From Gari tellinella (taxonomy: Eukaryota; Mollusca; Bivalvia; Cardiida; Psammobiidae), in assembly GCA_922989275.2 (NCBI GenBank), contig OV277857.1:1426001-1490000 (forward strand): a DNA stretch of 64,000 nt, in the 5' to 3' direction. Position numbers and translations under genes: made by a program. Below, piece after piece: positions 35,145 through 47,219 of the stretch (position 1 is its first letter; the number at the start of each line of letters is the position of its first letter). The notes beneath the pieces are model-generated. The model ran no database searches, was not told the DNA's origin, and saw only the letters and a list, made by a program, of their open reading frames with translations.

Positions 35145-35420
35145 TTTAAAGACGTTTCCTCAGTCCATTGATGGACTACCCCCATTGTTCTCGATAGGTG
35201 TGATAGTAACGGTTAAACAGAATTAAACATAATCACACTCAAGAGGCTTTTCAATGGGATTTACTAACCAAACTATCAAATATATGGTGCGGGTCTCACA
35301 TGAAACGCCTCAATGATTTACTGTAGTACAGGTAAGCATAAGAATCATGAGATTTGCAAGGAAACTGCCAGGCTAGGGGTTATTACCAAAAGTAGGTCAG
35401 GAAATATCTTTAACTTTACC
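35145..35420 (+). mobile_element. family-E element
   Basis: TTTAAAGACGTTTCCTCAGT at the left, CAAACTATCAAATATATGGTG inside, and AGGTCAGGAAATATCTTTAA at the right. Confidence 0.6.
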
Positions 35421-35869
35421 AGATAATAGCATTCAATTCGAGTAATCGTTGACTTGTTAATTCACTATATACATACTGTACTTCTTTCCGGGAGATAAAC
35501 ATTGCTTACAACATACATGTAATTAGCTTTCAACATGAGCTTTCTCAGGTGAGCGAAATATGCCCATGGGTCTCTTGTTTCCTTTTCCTTTTACTATGTT
35601 TTAAGGACAGTTAATTTGCGGGGATGAACTATTCTATGACAGTAAAACTAATTTAATGTTTTTATAGCATCCATTAGTACTGATCAACCCTCAGTATTTG
35701 GTCCCTTTAACCCTGAAACTTTCAAGGTACAATTAAGTCAATTAATAATGTCTGGAGAAGAGTATCCAAGCACAAAAAACCCTTATACGTGTACTATACC
35801 TGGTACCGCTTTAACATTTTATGTAAAGAAAACAATTTCTAAAAATGAAATTACATTTCAGGATGCCGT
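35421..35869. other. no gene seen; solitary pearl-type 5' end
   Basis: CAGGTGAGCGAAATATGCCC ATGGGTCTCTTGTTTCC at about 35,547-35,582 is the reverse complement of the pearl-like 5' end (AACAAGAG...CGCTCACCTG). Confidence 0.45.
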
Positions 35870-36355
35870 TAGTCGAACAAGTACCCCGAAACTCACATTG
35901 TTTTCTCTTTAAAACTCAAATGAAACATGTGAACCATGCAAGAAAAGACAACTCAGGATTTCTGTACTCAGGATTTCTGGTCCCTCCTTTACTGTGATGC
36001 CGGGATTCATACCAAGGTCAAACAATGAAATGTTTTAGAAGTTTTGTCTAGCTAACGCTAGACCTGAACATCGTCATATTTTTTCTTGCTGGGTGTACAC
36101 TGGTCTCCACACCAATTTTATTTATTGAAATGATATCGTTTTGTCTGAAGAAATGTTTCAACCAGTCAAAAAACAAAATCTAGAAATGCACACTGAACAA
36201 AGCCTGGTGCTTCAATCCCAGCGATACCAATTCAATAATTGAAATATCGTCATGCGGTCATTTGCAGGGTCTACACTGGCCTCAACATCCATTTTATTTA
36301 TGTAAATGATATTGCATTGCCTGGAAAAATGTTTCAGTTAGTCCAAATTCCTTAT
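35870..36355 (+). repeat. dispersed direct repeat, copy 2
   Basis: Same order of blocks as 32,270-32,895: GTCGAACAAGTACCCC, TTTCTGGTCCCTCC, then two subunits with ACCAGTCAAA and TTGCCTGGAAAAATG. Confidence 0.6.
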
Positions 36356-37330
36356 TAAGGCCCTGCATTGCAAATGCAGGAGCCTTATAGGAATTACATT
36401 TTCTGGTTGTCCGTCCGTCTGTTCGTCCGTCTGTCCGGCACTTTTGATGTGACGCGATAACTCATACAGTTCTTCACGTATCGAGATGATATTAACACAT
36501 TATACTAAGTATCATGAGAGGAAAACATCTATAGTGTTTGTGTTCAATCAAATTATTACGTCCAGAGTTGTCTGCCCTTTAATTATCAAAAAGGTCATAT
36601 TTAACCATGTTTATACTTGTGACGTGTTAACTCAAACTATTATTCACGTAACGGGTTCATTTTAACAGTATATGCGAAGTATCATTAGAAGAAGACACCT
36701 ATAGTTTTCGGGTTCAATAAAATTATTAGGTCCAGAGTTGTCTGCCCTTGAATTATCAAAAAAGGTCATATTTTACCGGTTTACACTCTAGCTACCTCGT
36801 TTTTTCATCAGTCCTTATCATATTTTGACAGAATGTGTACCAGTTTAAGATTTTTATAAAGTTTGATAACTAGCTTAAATCGGATTTAACTGGTAAGAGT
36901 TATTGTCCCTGCTTTATGAAAAAAGTGTATTTGGCCTTGTTTACATTCTAGCTACCTCAATTTTACTCTAGTAGACTAATGTTGACAGCCGTCAATGATA
37001 TTTGCTATGTGGCTTTATATCAACTTTAGAGAGAAAAATAATGTGCATATTAGAAGATATTGGCACTGATTGGCTGCTTGTTCATCTACTGTAAAGACTG
37101 TTTCTTGACCGATTTTGATGATACTTGGTATGTAGCTTTATAACTATAAAATCTATGCATAGCAATTAAGGGATATTGACTCTGATTAGTTGATAGTTTA
37201 TCGACTGTGGGGGTTGACGGATTTTGATGATACGATCTATGAATCATCATATATGAGTAAGGCACAGGAACTGTTTTCCAAACACATAAGGGTTCAGACA
37301 GTGAATCAATAAAGAAATATTGCCTCCAAC
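36356..37330 (-). mobile_element. pearl-like element, minus orientation
   Basis: Begins (its 3' end) with the hairpin AAGGCCCTGCATTGC / GCAGGAGCCTT, then GTCCGTCCGTCTGTTCGTCC microsatellite. Two ~185-bp core units follow, each with CCAGAGTTGTCTGCCCTT; the rest is decayed. Confidence 0.55.
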
Positions 37331-38200
37331 AAAATTCTATTTGTATTGCCCTTTTTGACTTGGTCGGTTTTTCTAGTTACACGTCTAGAGATAAACACTG
37401 AAAAATGTCTGGGGCTGCATAGTAAACAATTCTATTTTAATTACTTGAAAAAATCCGTATTTTTGTGAACATGTAAGATCTATACAAACTCATATTTCTA
37501 TACCCAGGAAGGTACACACTGTCTGGTTATATAACTGGTGAGCGCAGCAAAAGAATCCGAGAGTATTCTTGAGCATGAAAGGCTTAACAATTGTCGATTT
37601 AACCTGTAAGTCGAGTAAGACCCATCTAATCATTATGTTACCTATTTTGAACGCAAGTTCAACATATGAACCTTGCTAGAAAAGAAATCGTATGTATCTT
37701 TATCCCGGGGTTCCTGAAATACCGGGAGTCATACCAAGGTCGTCCCAACTGAAACGTTTGGAGCATTTTGTTCTGAAACACACATCCCTATAAATCATAC
37801 CAATCACTTCAAGAATTTCCGTATGAGCAGGCGCACATCCCATGTAGTTAGTACCAAGCTGTAGCCAAGACACTCAACTACATGGTACGAAAACAATGTA
37901 GACGTTGCTCAATTTAGATACAATTTCTTTTATTGTATCGTATACATATTGATAACTTGATATTTATAAAAGGAACTACATGTATATAACTTTAACCCAG
38001 GTCCGTACAAACTAAATAACAGTCGCAAAACACTCAGATACATGTATCCATGCAAGAAAATATTGTAAATATCGCTCAATAACGAGGCAATATACATTTA
38101 TTGTGTCGTATATACCATATAGTGATATTTGATAGAAATGGGATACTATTAACTATTACATACCCGTACAGACGGACGAACTGGCGCGCACTATAGGTAA
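37331..38200 (+). repeat. satellite-related remnant next to the Harbinger insertion
   Basis: About 37,850-38,200 carries TACCAAGCTGTAGCCAAGAC, GTAGACGTTGCTCAAT and CCGTACAGACGGACGAAC, the order of the ~380-bp satellite in plus orientation. Before it lies unrecognised sequence. Confidence 0.55.
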
Positions 38201-39080
38201 TGCTGCGTTCACACTGCCGATCAGATCAACTAGATCATCCCCGATCAGGCGATTTTGGACTGCTCTACTTCGCTCGGCACTAGTACTCTGGAAACGATCG
38301 TGTAGGGATCTAGTTTGGTCGGTATCAGAAAAATGTGCCGATCAATACCCGATCATATCGACTGCTACTCGAGCTGTACCCGATCGAGTCCTGTATCGTA
38401 TCGTCTCATATTGTATTGAACTGTATTGCATTCAAATATGTGTATATGTATATATGAGTATGTAGGTATATGTATATATGTGTTGGTGTGTATGTTCATA
38501 TATATCAAATATATAATTATGTAGATAAATGTATTTTGGAAACTTGGGTATATTTTGTCACTTCAGTTGTTAAACATTTACATTTGTATATTGAATATGT
38601 TATATGTCAGGGGCCGGTGGCCTACATCATGAATAAACATTGTTGTTGTTGTTGTTGTAACACAACTTTATTCGATGTGCCATCCAGATCAACTCGACCG
38701 CTACCCAATCGTACTCGATCAGTTTCCGATCGCTACTGGATCGCTTGTCGACTATACATGTACACGAGCACACACGACCGCAATACGATTAAAAAGGCGC
38801 GTGAATTTCTTATTTGCTGATCATAATTCAAATGCCCCATATTTGCGTTTCTTCAGCTCAAAGAATGTCCGGAAAAGGCATGAAGACCAAACCTACCACT
38901 GCATCGGTTGATGATGAAGACGGGCACCATCTCATGCGCCATATGACCATTTTATCTGTCACAGTGCTGTAATACCCAATTCAACTAACAAATCAATCAA
39001 AGGGAAAAGAAAAAGAGGAAACAGAGCAAATAGATTCAGTGAACCCGAGAAGCATAGAAAAAACCGTTTGCTTATTAAAG

Positions 39081-39562
39081 CCATTGGTATATGTATGAAA
39101 GTGTCTATAGTTTCAAAAGAAGCATTACAACATATTATGCTTTTTTACATTTTCTTATTAATCACACCTACAACTTTTATTTATTGTGTAAAGTTAACCA
39201 ATTTCTTTCGGATAGATTTTGATGTTTTCATTGAAATTGAGCCGAAACAATTAAGAAAAATGCATATATTTCAGGCAACAAACTATACACTTTGCGCCAT
39301 ACCTTTAGTAATACATCTATACATGTTTTAATGTTTGTCTCTGTCAATTATTACTTTACATCATTCCAGAAAGCTAAAATAATGCATGCCGACTCTTTGC
39401 CGAGAATGGCTAAATTATACATTTCAAATGACCATAGACAACAAAAGAACATTATAACCTATGTTTTTCTTTTTACCATGGTACTAAGATATGTTTGAAG
39501 AACCTATGCCGAAATGTTCATAGAGATCCTACGGAGATTTCATTTGGGCGCGTACGTCCTTA
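39081..39562 (+). repeat. repeat F, copy 1
   Basis: About 480 bp collinear with 52,819-53,338: GTTTCAAAAGAAGCATTA, TTAAGAAAAATGCATATAT, CAGGCAACAAACTATAC, GCATGCCGACTCTTTG. Small frames are not preserved between copies, so it is not obviously coding. Confidence 0.65.
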
Positions 39563-39832
39563 AAACTTAACAATTCGTCATGTCTGAATCAACAATAATT
39601 ATCGTGAGTTTTGATATTTTTACACAAATCATAATGTACATGTCCTGTATGAACATTGTTCATAATTTTATGCCCCTCGGGTCTAGAATGACTCCGCCCG
39701 AGAGTCACAATTTTAAATGGAGAAAATGTTATTCTTTCTTATTTAAATGCAAACGAAACGCAAACGCAAAATTGCAATAAAATGTAGACTATGACTTTTT
39801 GATAATTCTGACTATTTATTTTAATCTGAGTG

Positions 39833-39901
39833 GCAACAGTTTGGAGCCTGATCAGACACCGGGTTACCCGGTGTCTGATCTGGCCCAACATTGTTTGAAA
39901 T
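39833..39901. repeat. TTAA-B core hairpin
   Basis: CAACAGTTTGGAGCCTGATC with centre CACCGGGTTACCCGGTG and an imperfect complementary right arm. Confidence 0.65.
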
Positions 39902-40574
39902 GGAAATACTTGTTTTCGTGTTTTTCACGTTTTTTGAGAAAGAATAATGTTTTCTCCAATGTAAATAGTAAAATCTTCAAACACTGTCTTTCTGAAACTA
40001 AAATGGCCACTTCCGGTAGCAACCATGAGAGGTAAACCCCAGTTTTCGCGGATCTGTTGCAAGTAATAAAGCGAACTGTCTGGGTAAATTTACTTATAGC
40101 AGGGTAACAATAACTCTTACTAAGCAGTTTACTAGCTAAATGAACCTTATCTAAAAATAACATGGCTTTGATAGCTGTAAGGATGGAACATTTCTTTTGT
40201 TTTTCTTACAGTTCCGGTCTATTTCATATTTAGATCATTGTTTGACCCATTGTTGTTGGGTTTTTGTGTGGATTGTTTTGGTGGGGGATTGTTGTTGGGT
40301 TTTTAAGGATAATTCTAAATATCTTCTTGTCTGAACTAGAATGCTCAGAGCTTAGGTATTATCTGAAGCTTCACTGTCAAGATTGAATGAATCATGCCCC
40401 AATAGGTAAAACAATTACCCTAAAAAAGGTGTTTTCCAGGTGAGCGATTTAGGGCCGCATTACCCTCTTGTTTCTAGTTTATTATATTGGATTTTATTGT
40501 TAGGTTGAAATGATAATGTAAATGCTTTCAATCAAGAAGTTTGTGACTGCTTCTAAATTCTAGGCGTTTTGCGA

Positions 40575-40718
40575 TCAACCAGCTTCGTACGTTTCAACGT
40601 CCACTCTTAGGAAATTGCTGTTGAAATTTGGCTCCTTTCTTTTGAGCGTCTGCAGCAGCTGCTCATACTGCCTATACATTGTTCGTCGTGCCAGCCACCT
40701 ACGCACCCAAATTTTCAT
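40575..40718 (-). pseudogene. Harbinger transposase N-terminal remnant
   Basis: The minus-strand frame reads MKIWVRRWLARRTMYRQYEQ then LLQTLKRKEPNFNSNFLRVD and stops after VETYEAG. The pattern W-V-R-x-W-L-x-R-R...QYE-x-L...DP/EP...NFLR(V/M) is the well-known start of PIF/Harbinger (HARBI1-like) transposases. The frame is open a little further upstream (RQQQWR). The rest of the catalytic domain is not found; the product would be about 50 residues, so this is a relic. It lies inside matching Harbinger TIRs, which supports the family call. Confidence 0.65.
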
Positions 40719-41279
40719 TCTCCATTGCTGTTGACGACTTCTTCAATTTATTGTCTGTCTTTTACGATCATCGATATCCTCTTCCTCTTCAACATTATGG
40801 CACTGTCTCTCTGGAGCTTTTGTCACCTTGAACTGCTGTTTCTCAATAAAAAATGACGGTGATGCTAATACCTATTTCCTGAGATAACTAAATTCTGACC
40901 AAAAGCGTTCGGCTTATATATACCTTTGTCCGTATATGACCAATTCCCGACAAGTTCACGACCAATTCACGACCCAGGTACGAATATATCGATCTGGTCG
41001 GGTCGCAATCGGGTAGAAGTCGGATTGGTTCAGCTGGACGAGTAGTCATCGCGTAGAGATCGTGTATGGATCGACATAGTCGAGTAAAGGTCGGTATTCT
41101 TGTCGGGTAGAAGTCGTGAAAGAGTCGAGAATGGTCGTATGGGGATCGTGTATGATCGTGTGATATCGTGTAGCTATCGGGAAGAGGTCGTATACAAGCC
41201 GTTCTCGGGCAGTTGGTCGGCTAATTTGGGCGATCGGGACGGTCTAGTTGATATGATCGGCAGTGTGAACGCATCCGCT

Positions 41280-42984
41280 ATTCCAGGTAAAATGACTGGA
41301 TCTTGCCCGATAAGATCGCAGCATTTAATAGAGCTATGCCGTCTTCGTCTCTTGCATTTCGGACAAAGTGGTTCTTAATTCTATACAGAGGTTTGCAGGC
41401 ACGTATAGACGAACGAACAGGCGGACTCCCGGTATATATTCGGTATCGAACTGTAGCTAAGACACATTTACACACCAACGTACAGTGTATACGTATGATA
41501 GTGTAGACTAACGGCCTGCGATTATCTCATTTTCGATGCAGTATGCCTTGTATTGAATATGGTGATATGTTGATGGGGGAAATGTTACTTTGTTATCTAA
41601 ATAATATCCGTACAGACGGGCGAACAAGCTGCTTACAGGTAATTACTATCGGTTTATCATCACGCGAATAGTAAATGGTAATACAACAATCTCACCACCC
41701 ATATTGATTAATTCTTGTCATATAATGAAGTAATAACTTCAAATCACCCATCTGGTATAAATGAATCCATTGCGCTTGTTGGAATAATTAATCATCTTTG
41801 ATAGGTCAAAATTACAGTCATACTTGTGTAAACCCTTCGCCTGCTACGATATATACATTCATTCTTATCACAGTTGTCGTCTGCATTTTTTAAAATTAAA
41901 TTAAAAGCCATTTCAGCTTAGGAAATCTAAATATGAGTATCAAACAGCTTTGATCCTGATCAGACGCCGTAGTTCGGAAGCTGTTTACAAATTCTAGAAA
42001 AGTCGCAGTTAACATGCAAGCGGTTTAGCAACCATTGTTTTACATGTTGTAATAAGCGCAATCAGATATGTATGTTTAACTACTTGATGAGGAACAAATG
42101 CAACATTCTGCTAAAAGATTACCAAATCGAAAGCAGAGCACTCCTGTAGGAGCATTCTGCTTCACTGTTGACCTGTACTTACCTGATACATGTACATGTA
42201 AGTGTTATACGCAACTTATTCGCTTTTATTTAGTAGTCAATTTTTAAATAAAATGCGCATGAGATCAATAAAGAACAAAGGTAATGCAGACGAGCTTCTG
42301 ACACGGCTTTCTTCTTCACTTAAGTAATACATTAAGCTGTTTTTTTATTTGAGTTTGCACTTTACACCAGTTTCGATCGATAGATAGTCTTATTTGTCAA
42401 TACAGCTAAAACAAACAAATTTTATGGGTTTTCTTTAAAGCAAACATTGTCGACCCTGATGAACCACTGCATTACATCAATTCCATATTAAATTTTGTCA
42501 ATTCACCTAAACAAACGCACACAGTGCTCCCTTTCTACAACGACACCCAATGGGAAACAACGATAGTGTATGTTGTTCGGAGGGAGTTGTTATAGGGAGG
42601 GAAATAGGTTTACATTCACAAACAGTTTGAATCAAGATAAGAAGCCGCGTAACGCAGCGTCTGATCTTGATTCAAGATGTTTGTCACTCGTCGTTATGGG
42701 TTTTTTTTTCTGTCAAAATGTCCATTATGTAAGTAAAACAGCAGACAACAATTTTAAAGCAGTGAAGCGTTAGACATAATTGTCTTGGCAACAGTGGAAA
42801 GTGTTGTTGTAAGGAGGGAAACGTTGCTTGCATGGCCGTTGTAGGGAGGGGCACTGTATTATCAAGAAATGTAGATCCTGATGAGACACAGTGTGGTACA
42901 CTGCACTGTTTGTCCGTATTCTTTAGACATTCACGTATACATGTAGCTTGTTTTCAGTTTTCAATACAGCTAGTTACTTAAAAC
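41280..42984. repeat. satellite remnant, TTAA-B and small MITEs; no gene
   Basis: About 41,390-41,630 resembles the ~380-bp satellite in plus orientation (CGTATAGACGAACGAACAGG, GGTATCGAACTGTAGCTAAG). TTAA-B relics lie at about 41,942-41,988 and 42,437-42,480, and a hairpin at about 42,620-42,682. CCCTCC-type small MITEs lie at about 42,528-42,605 and 42,785-42,855. Confidence 0.5.
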
Positions 42985-44008
42985 AAGAGGTCCATGCGGG
43001 CCTAAATATCGCTCACCTGGAATACCAACACAAGGGTCACGTGACCCCTGTGGTGGGATCAATTTTCACCCCAGAGACATAATTCCAAAAAGCTTGCTGA
43101 TGAACTTGAAAAAATATTTTGTACATGGATGGTTTCAGACAGGAAGACTTCATTGAAAAAATCTATTTTTAGCTAATATGACCCAGATATGCAACATACC
43201 CGAACCATCTCAGTAACAAGAACATCTAAAAGTGTCACTATGCTAAATATCAAAGTTCTTGCCATAGTAGTTTCAGAGAATAATATTTCACTACATAACT
43301 ATGTAAAACTGCGACCCCTAGGGCATTGGCTGTTTTAACCCCAGGGGCATAATTTGAACAATCTTAATAGAGGACTTAAAGATGATGCTTTGTGCCAAAA
43401 ATGTAAGCTCAGGGTACTGTGGTTTCAGACAAGAAGATTTTTAAGAGCTCCTGTGACCTAGATATGCAACTGACCAGAACCATATTTACAATATTGGTTA
43501 AGGGCTTCTAGAAGAGTCGTCATGCCAAATATTAAAGCTCTGGCCGTATTACTTTAAGAGATAAAGATGTTTGAAGATTTCACTATATAAATCTATGTAA
43601 ATTTATTACCCCCGGGGCGGGGTCATTTTTGATCCCAGGGACATAATTTGAACAATCTTGATAGAGGACCTGAAGACGATGCTTTGTGTCAATATCTAAG
43701 CTCCGGGTACTGTGGTTTCAGAGAAGAAGATTTTTTAAGTTTTCATTGAAAAAATCTATTTTTAACTCCTGTGACCTAGATATGCAAGGGACCGAAAATG
43801 TTTGAACAAGTTTGAAAGAGGATCATATAAGGATCATTCAGGCCAAGTTTGGTAAAAATCTATCCAGTAGTTTCGGAGGAGATGTCGTTTAAAGAAATTG
43901 TTGACGACGAAGGACGGACGAACAAACGGACGGACGGACGAACGAACGACGACGGACAGAGGACGATCAAAATAGCTCACCTTGGCACTACGTGCCAGGT
44001 GAGCTAAA
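42985..44008 (+). mobile_element. pearl-like element
   Basis: The 5' end AACAAGAGGTCCATGCGGGC...ATCGCTCACCTGG. Core units share CCCAGGGGCATAATTTGAAC-type blocks; GGACGGACGGACGAACGAAC microsatellite near 43,930; terminal hairpin AGCTCACCTTGGCAC / GTGCCAGGTGAGCT and CTAAAAA. Nearly the same ends as 2,031-3,397. Confidence 0.75.
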
Positions 44009-44039
44009 AAACTGACAGTAAAGCAGGAATTATTTATAT

Positions 44040-46990
44040 TCTAATTTTCATCAAATGTATTTGATGCAATAAACGTAAAAGCAGATAGCTGTCCGTCTGT
44101 CTGTACGAACCTTCAAACGTACATGCACATTGAACACCCAGTTTAAATTGTTGCAAGATTGAATCATAAAAACTAATCAATGTTTCATACTATATGTAAT
44201 TAACACTTTGAAACGTTACTGTAATTTGCTTTTGTTTATATTATTAAGGTGACGTATAGGCCCATGGGGCCGGGTGATTGTATGTGTTAACGGTTGATAA
44301 TTTGTATTTTGTTATGTAAATACCACATGTCACTATACATGTAATAAACAATTTCTCTCTCTGTATAACAGATTTATACCCCCTGTCTCTACTAAGTATA
44401 CCTATTGTGACGGTATCGAGCAAGGCGTGCACTGTTTTCTTACAAAGTATATAGTTTAGTGTCTTAGCTATAGTTTTAAACCAAATATACATGTATAGGA
44501 TGTCTGTCTGTCTGTCTGACTGACTGCACGAGCCTTGAATAGTGAGCAAGAGTCTATTTTTCATCAAAATATTGGTATATTTGATGCAGTATAAGTGTTT
44601 TGTTGTCTCTATTGAGTGCTCACTGTGGCGTTTTTGAGCGATGTCTTGGCTACTGTTTGATATCAAATATATTCGGTAGACAGCCATCCGTCTGTCTGCA
44701 CAAGCCTTCAAACATATATAACACCCTGTTTGGACTTTCAATTATAAGAGATTTAGACCCCTTGTCTCTAATAAGTGTTCACTGTGACGATTTTGAGCGA
44801 GGTCTTCACTGTTTCTTGCATGGGTGTATAGCTAAATGTCATAGCTGTAGTTTCACGTCACATATATAGGGTGTGTGTCTGCCTGTCTGTCTGTCTGTGT
44901 GCACGAGTCTTGGATAGTGAGTTAGAGTCTAATTTTTCATCAAAATATTGCTATATTTGATGCAATAAACGTGTTCTGTATAGAATTTGAGCGGAATCTA
45001 CACGATATTAAATTTTATACATGATGGCATAGAAATAGTCTTAGCTACAGTTTGGTATCAAAGATGTGTGGCGTACGGCTGTGCGTCTGTCTGCACGGGC
45101 CTTCAAACACACCTTGTTTGGACTTTGAATTATGAGAGATTTAGACCCCTGTCTCTTATGAAGTTTTTGAGCAAGGTCTACACTGTTTTCTTACATGGGT
45201 GTATAGCTAAGTGTCTTAGCTATAGTTTGATGCCAAACATATAGGGTGTGTGTGTCTCTGTCTGTCTGTCTGTCTGCAGGAGTCTTGGTGTGTGAGTAAG
45301 AGTCTATTTTGATCAAAATATTTCTTTATTTGATACAAAAAACGTGTTCTGTATGGAATTAGAGCGGGGTCTACACTATATTTATACATGATGGTATAGA
45401 AACTCGTCTTAGCTACAGTTTTGTATCAAATATATGTGACATATGGATGTCCGTCTTTCTGAACGAGCCTTCAAACACATATAACAACCTGTTTGGACTT
45501 TGAATTATAAGAGCTTTAACCCCAGTTCTCCATGAAGTGCTCACTGTGACGTTATTGGGCGCGGTCTTCACTGTTTGTTTGCATGGGTGTATAGCTAATT
45601 GTCATAGCTGTAGTTTCATACCAAATATATAGGCTGTGCGTCTGTCTGTCTGTCTGCACGAATCTTGTGTATTGAATCGGTGCCTGTTTTTTCATAAAAA
45701 ATATTGCTATATTTGATACATTAAACGTGTTTTGTATATAATTTGAGCACGTTCTACACTGTGTTTATACATGATGATATAGATACATGTCTTGGCTACG
45801 GTTTTATACCAAATATATGTGGTAGACAGCTGTCCGTCTGTCTGTACGAGGCTTTGAACATACATGTATATTTCACCGAGGTTGGACTTTTAATTATAAG
45901 AGATTTAGACCCCCTGTCTCTATCAAGTGATCACTGTGACGATTTTTAAACAGGTCTACATTGGTTTCTTACATGGGTGTATGTATATCTTAGCTATAGT
46001 TTTATACCAAATACATGTTTATATGGTGTGCGCCTGTGCGTTTGTCTTAACGAGCCTTGGATAGTGAATGGGATCTAGTTTTTCATTAAAACAAAATTGC
46101 AATAAATGTGTTCTGTATAAAATTTGACCATGGTATACACTGTATTTAAACATTATGGTATAGGTAAATGTCTTAGCTACCATTTGATATCCAAGATATG
46201 TGTTGTACAGGTGTCTGTCTGTCTCTACGAGTCTTCAAACACGCACAGATGTAACACGCAGTTTAAACTTTGAACTATAAGGTATTAAGACCCGCTGTCT
46301 CTATTTAAGTGCTCACTGTGACATTATTGAGCAATGTATACCCTGTTATCTTGCATGGGTGTATAGCTAAGTGTCTTAGCTATAGTTTAATGCTAAATAG
46401 ATAGGGTGTTTCTGCACGCGTCCTTGATAATAATTTAGAGCCGATTTTTTTATCAAACTGTTGCTGTTTGATACAATAAATGTGTTCTGTATATAATTTG
46501 AGCGAGGTATACACTGTATGTGTACATGATGGTATAGAAACCCGTCTTAGCTACAGTTTGGTATCAACTATATGTGACGTATGGCTGTCCGTCTTTTTGA
46601 ACGAGCCTTCAAACACATATAACATCCTGTTTGGACCTTGAATTATAAAAGATTTAGACCCCCTGACTCTATTAAGTGAGACGTTTATAAGCGAGGTTTA
46701 CACTGTTTTCTTGCATGGTGTTTAGCTAAGTATCCTAGCTATAGTTTTATAGTAAATATATAGGGTATGTCCCTGTATGTCCGTCTCTAGGAACCTTGTA
46801 AATTTGTATAATGAATGGACTTACAAACCTATACATCACCCCTTTTGTCCTTAAGAATGTAAGAGATTAAGACACTATGACTCAATAAGTTTGCAACTTT
46901 TTAAAGCGTATCTACATTGTTGTCTGATTTGAGTGTATAACTTAGTGCCTAACCTACAGTTTGATACCAAATATAGGGGCGTTTGCCTGT
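44040..46990 (-). repeat. dimeric ~380-bp satellite, right block, inverted
   Basis: Reverse complement of the left block. AGCTGTCCGTCTGTCTGTAC-type markers recur near 44,085, 44,680, 45,075, 45,450, 45,830, 46,210 and 46,575 (about 365-395 bp apart after the first gap). It includes ATTGCTATATTTGATGCAAT and TTTAGACCCCCTGTCTCTAT. Frames of up to 165 codons here are repeat artefacts with no family signature. Confidence 0.85.
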
Positions 46991-47219
46991 TCCTTCGTCG
47001 GTAGATGCACTACATAGTGAACCAGAGACGACATCATGTCGTAAGAAGACAAACAGTCCTGACTTGGTCTTTAGATCTGCGTCCACCTAGACTTAGGAGT
47101 ATACATATAATTTTGGTATCATTGTCAATAAGAGATCTAAGATATCTGTTCATAACTTAACTGTTATTCTATCTGCAATATCAATGGATATTTATAGTAA
47201 CGACTTCAGTCTCATTGTC

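Larger units (their letters stand above)
38201..41279. mobile_element. decayed PIF/Harbinger transposon
   Basis: Terminal inverted repeats of about 45 bp: TGCGTTCACACTGCCGATCA at 38,204 and the complement of the same 20-mer at the right, ending near 41,273. Adjacent GATCG-rich sub-terminal repeats (TCGGGTAGAAGTCG types at 41,000-41,220; CCGATCGAGTC types at the left). It is about 3.08 kb and includes a transposase remnant (40,575-40,718), a (TTG)n tract near 38,639, a repeat-F copy (39,081-39,562), a TTAA-B hairpin (39,833-39,901) and a pearl 5' end near 40,437-40,475. The 3-bp target duplication expected for the superfamily is not clear. Confidence 0.7.

Noticed and set aside
38470..38911. 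Overlapping frames of 116 and 78 codons.
   Set aside because: They fall in the sub-terminal GATCG repeats and low-complexity part of the Harbinger element; no transposase motif in these frames.
44244..44741. A 165-codon minus-strand open frame.
   Set aside because: It lies entirely in the ~380-bp satellite, is not kept open in neighbouring units and shows no family motif; chance frame.
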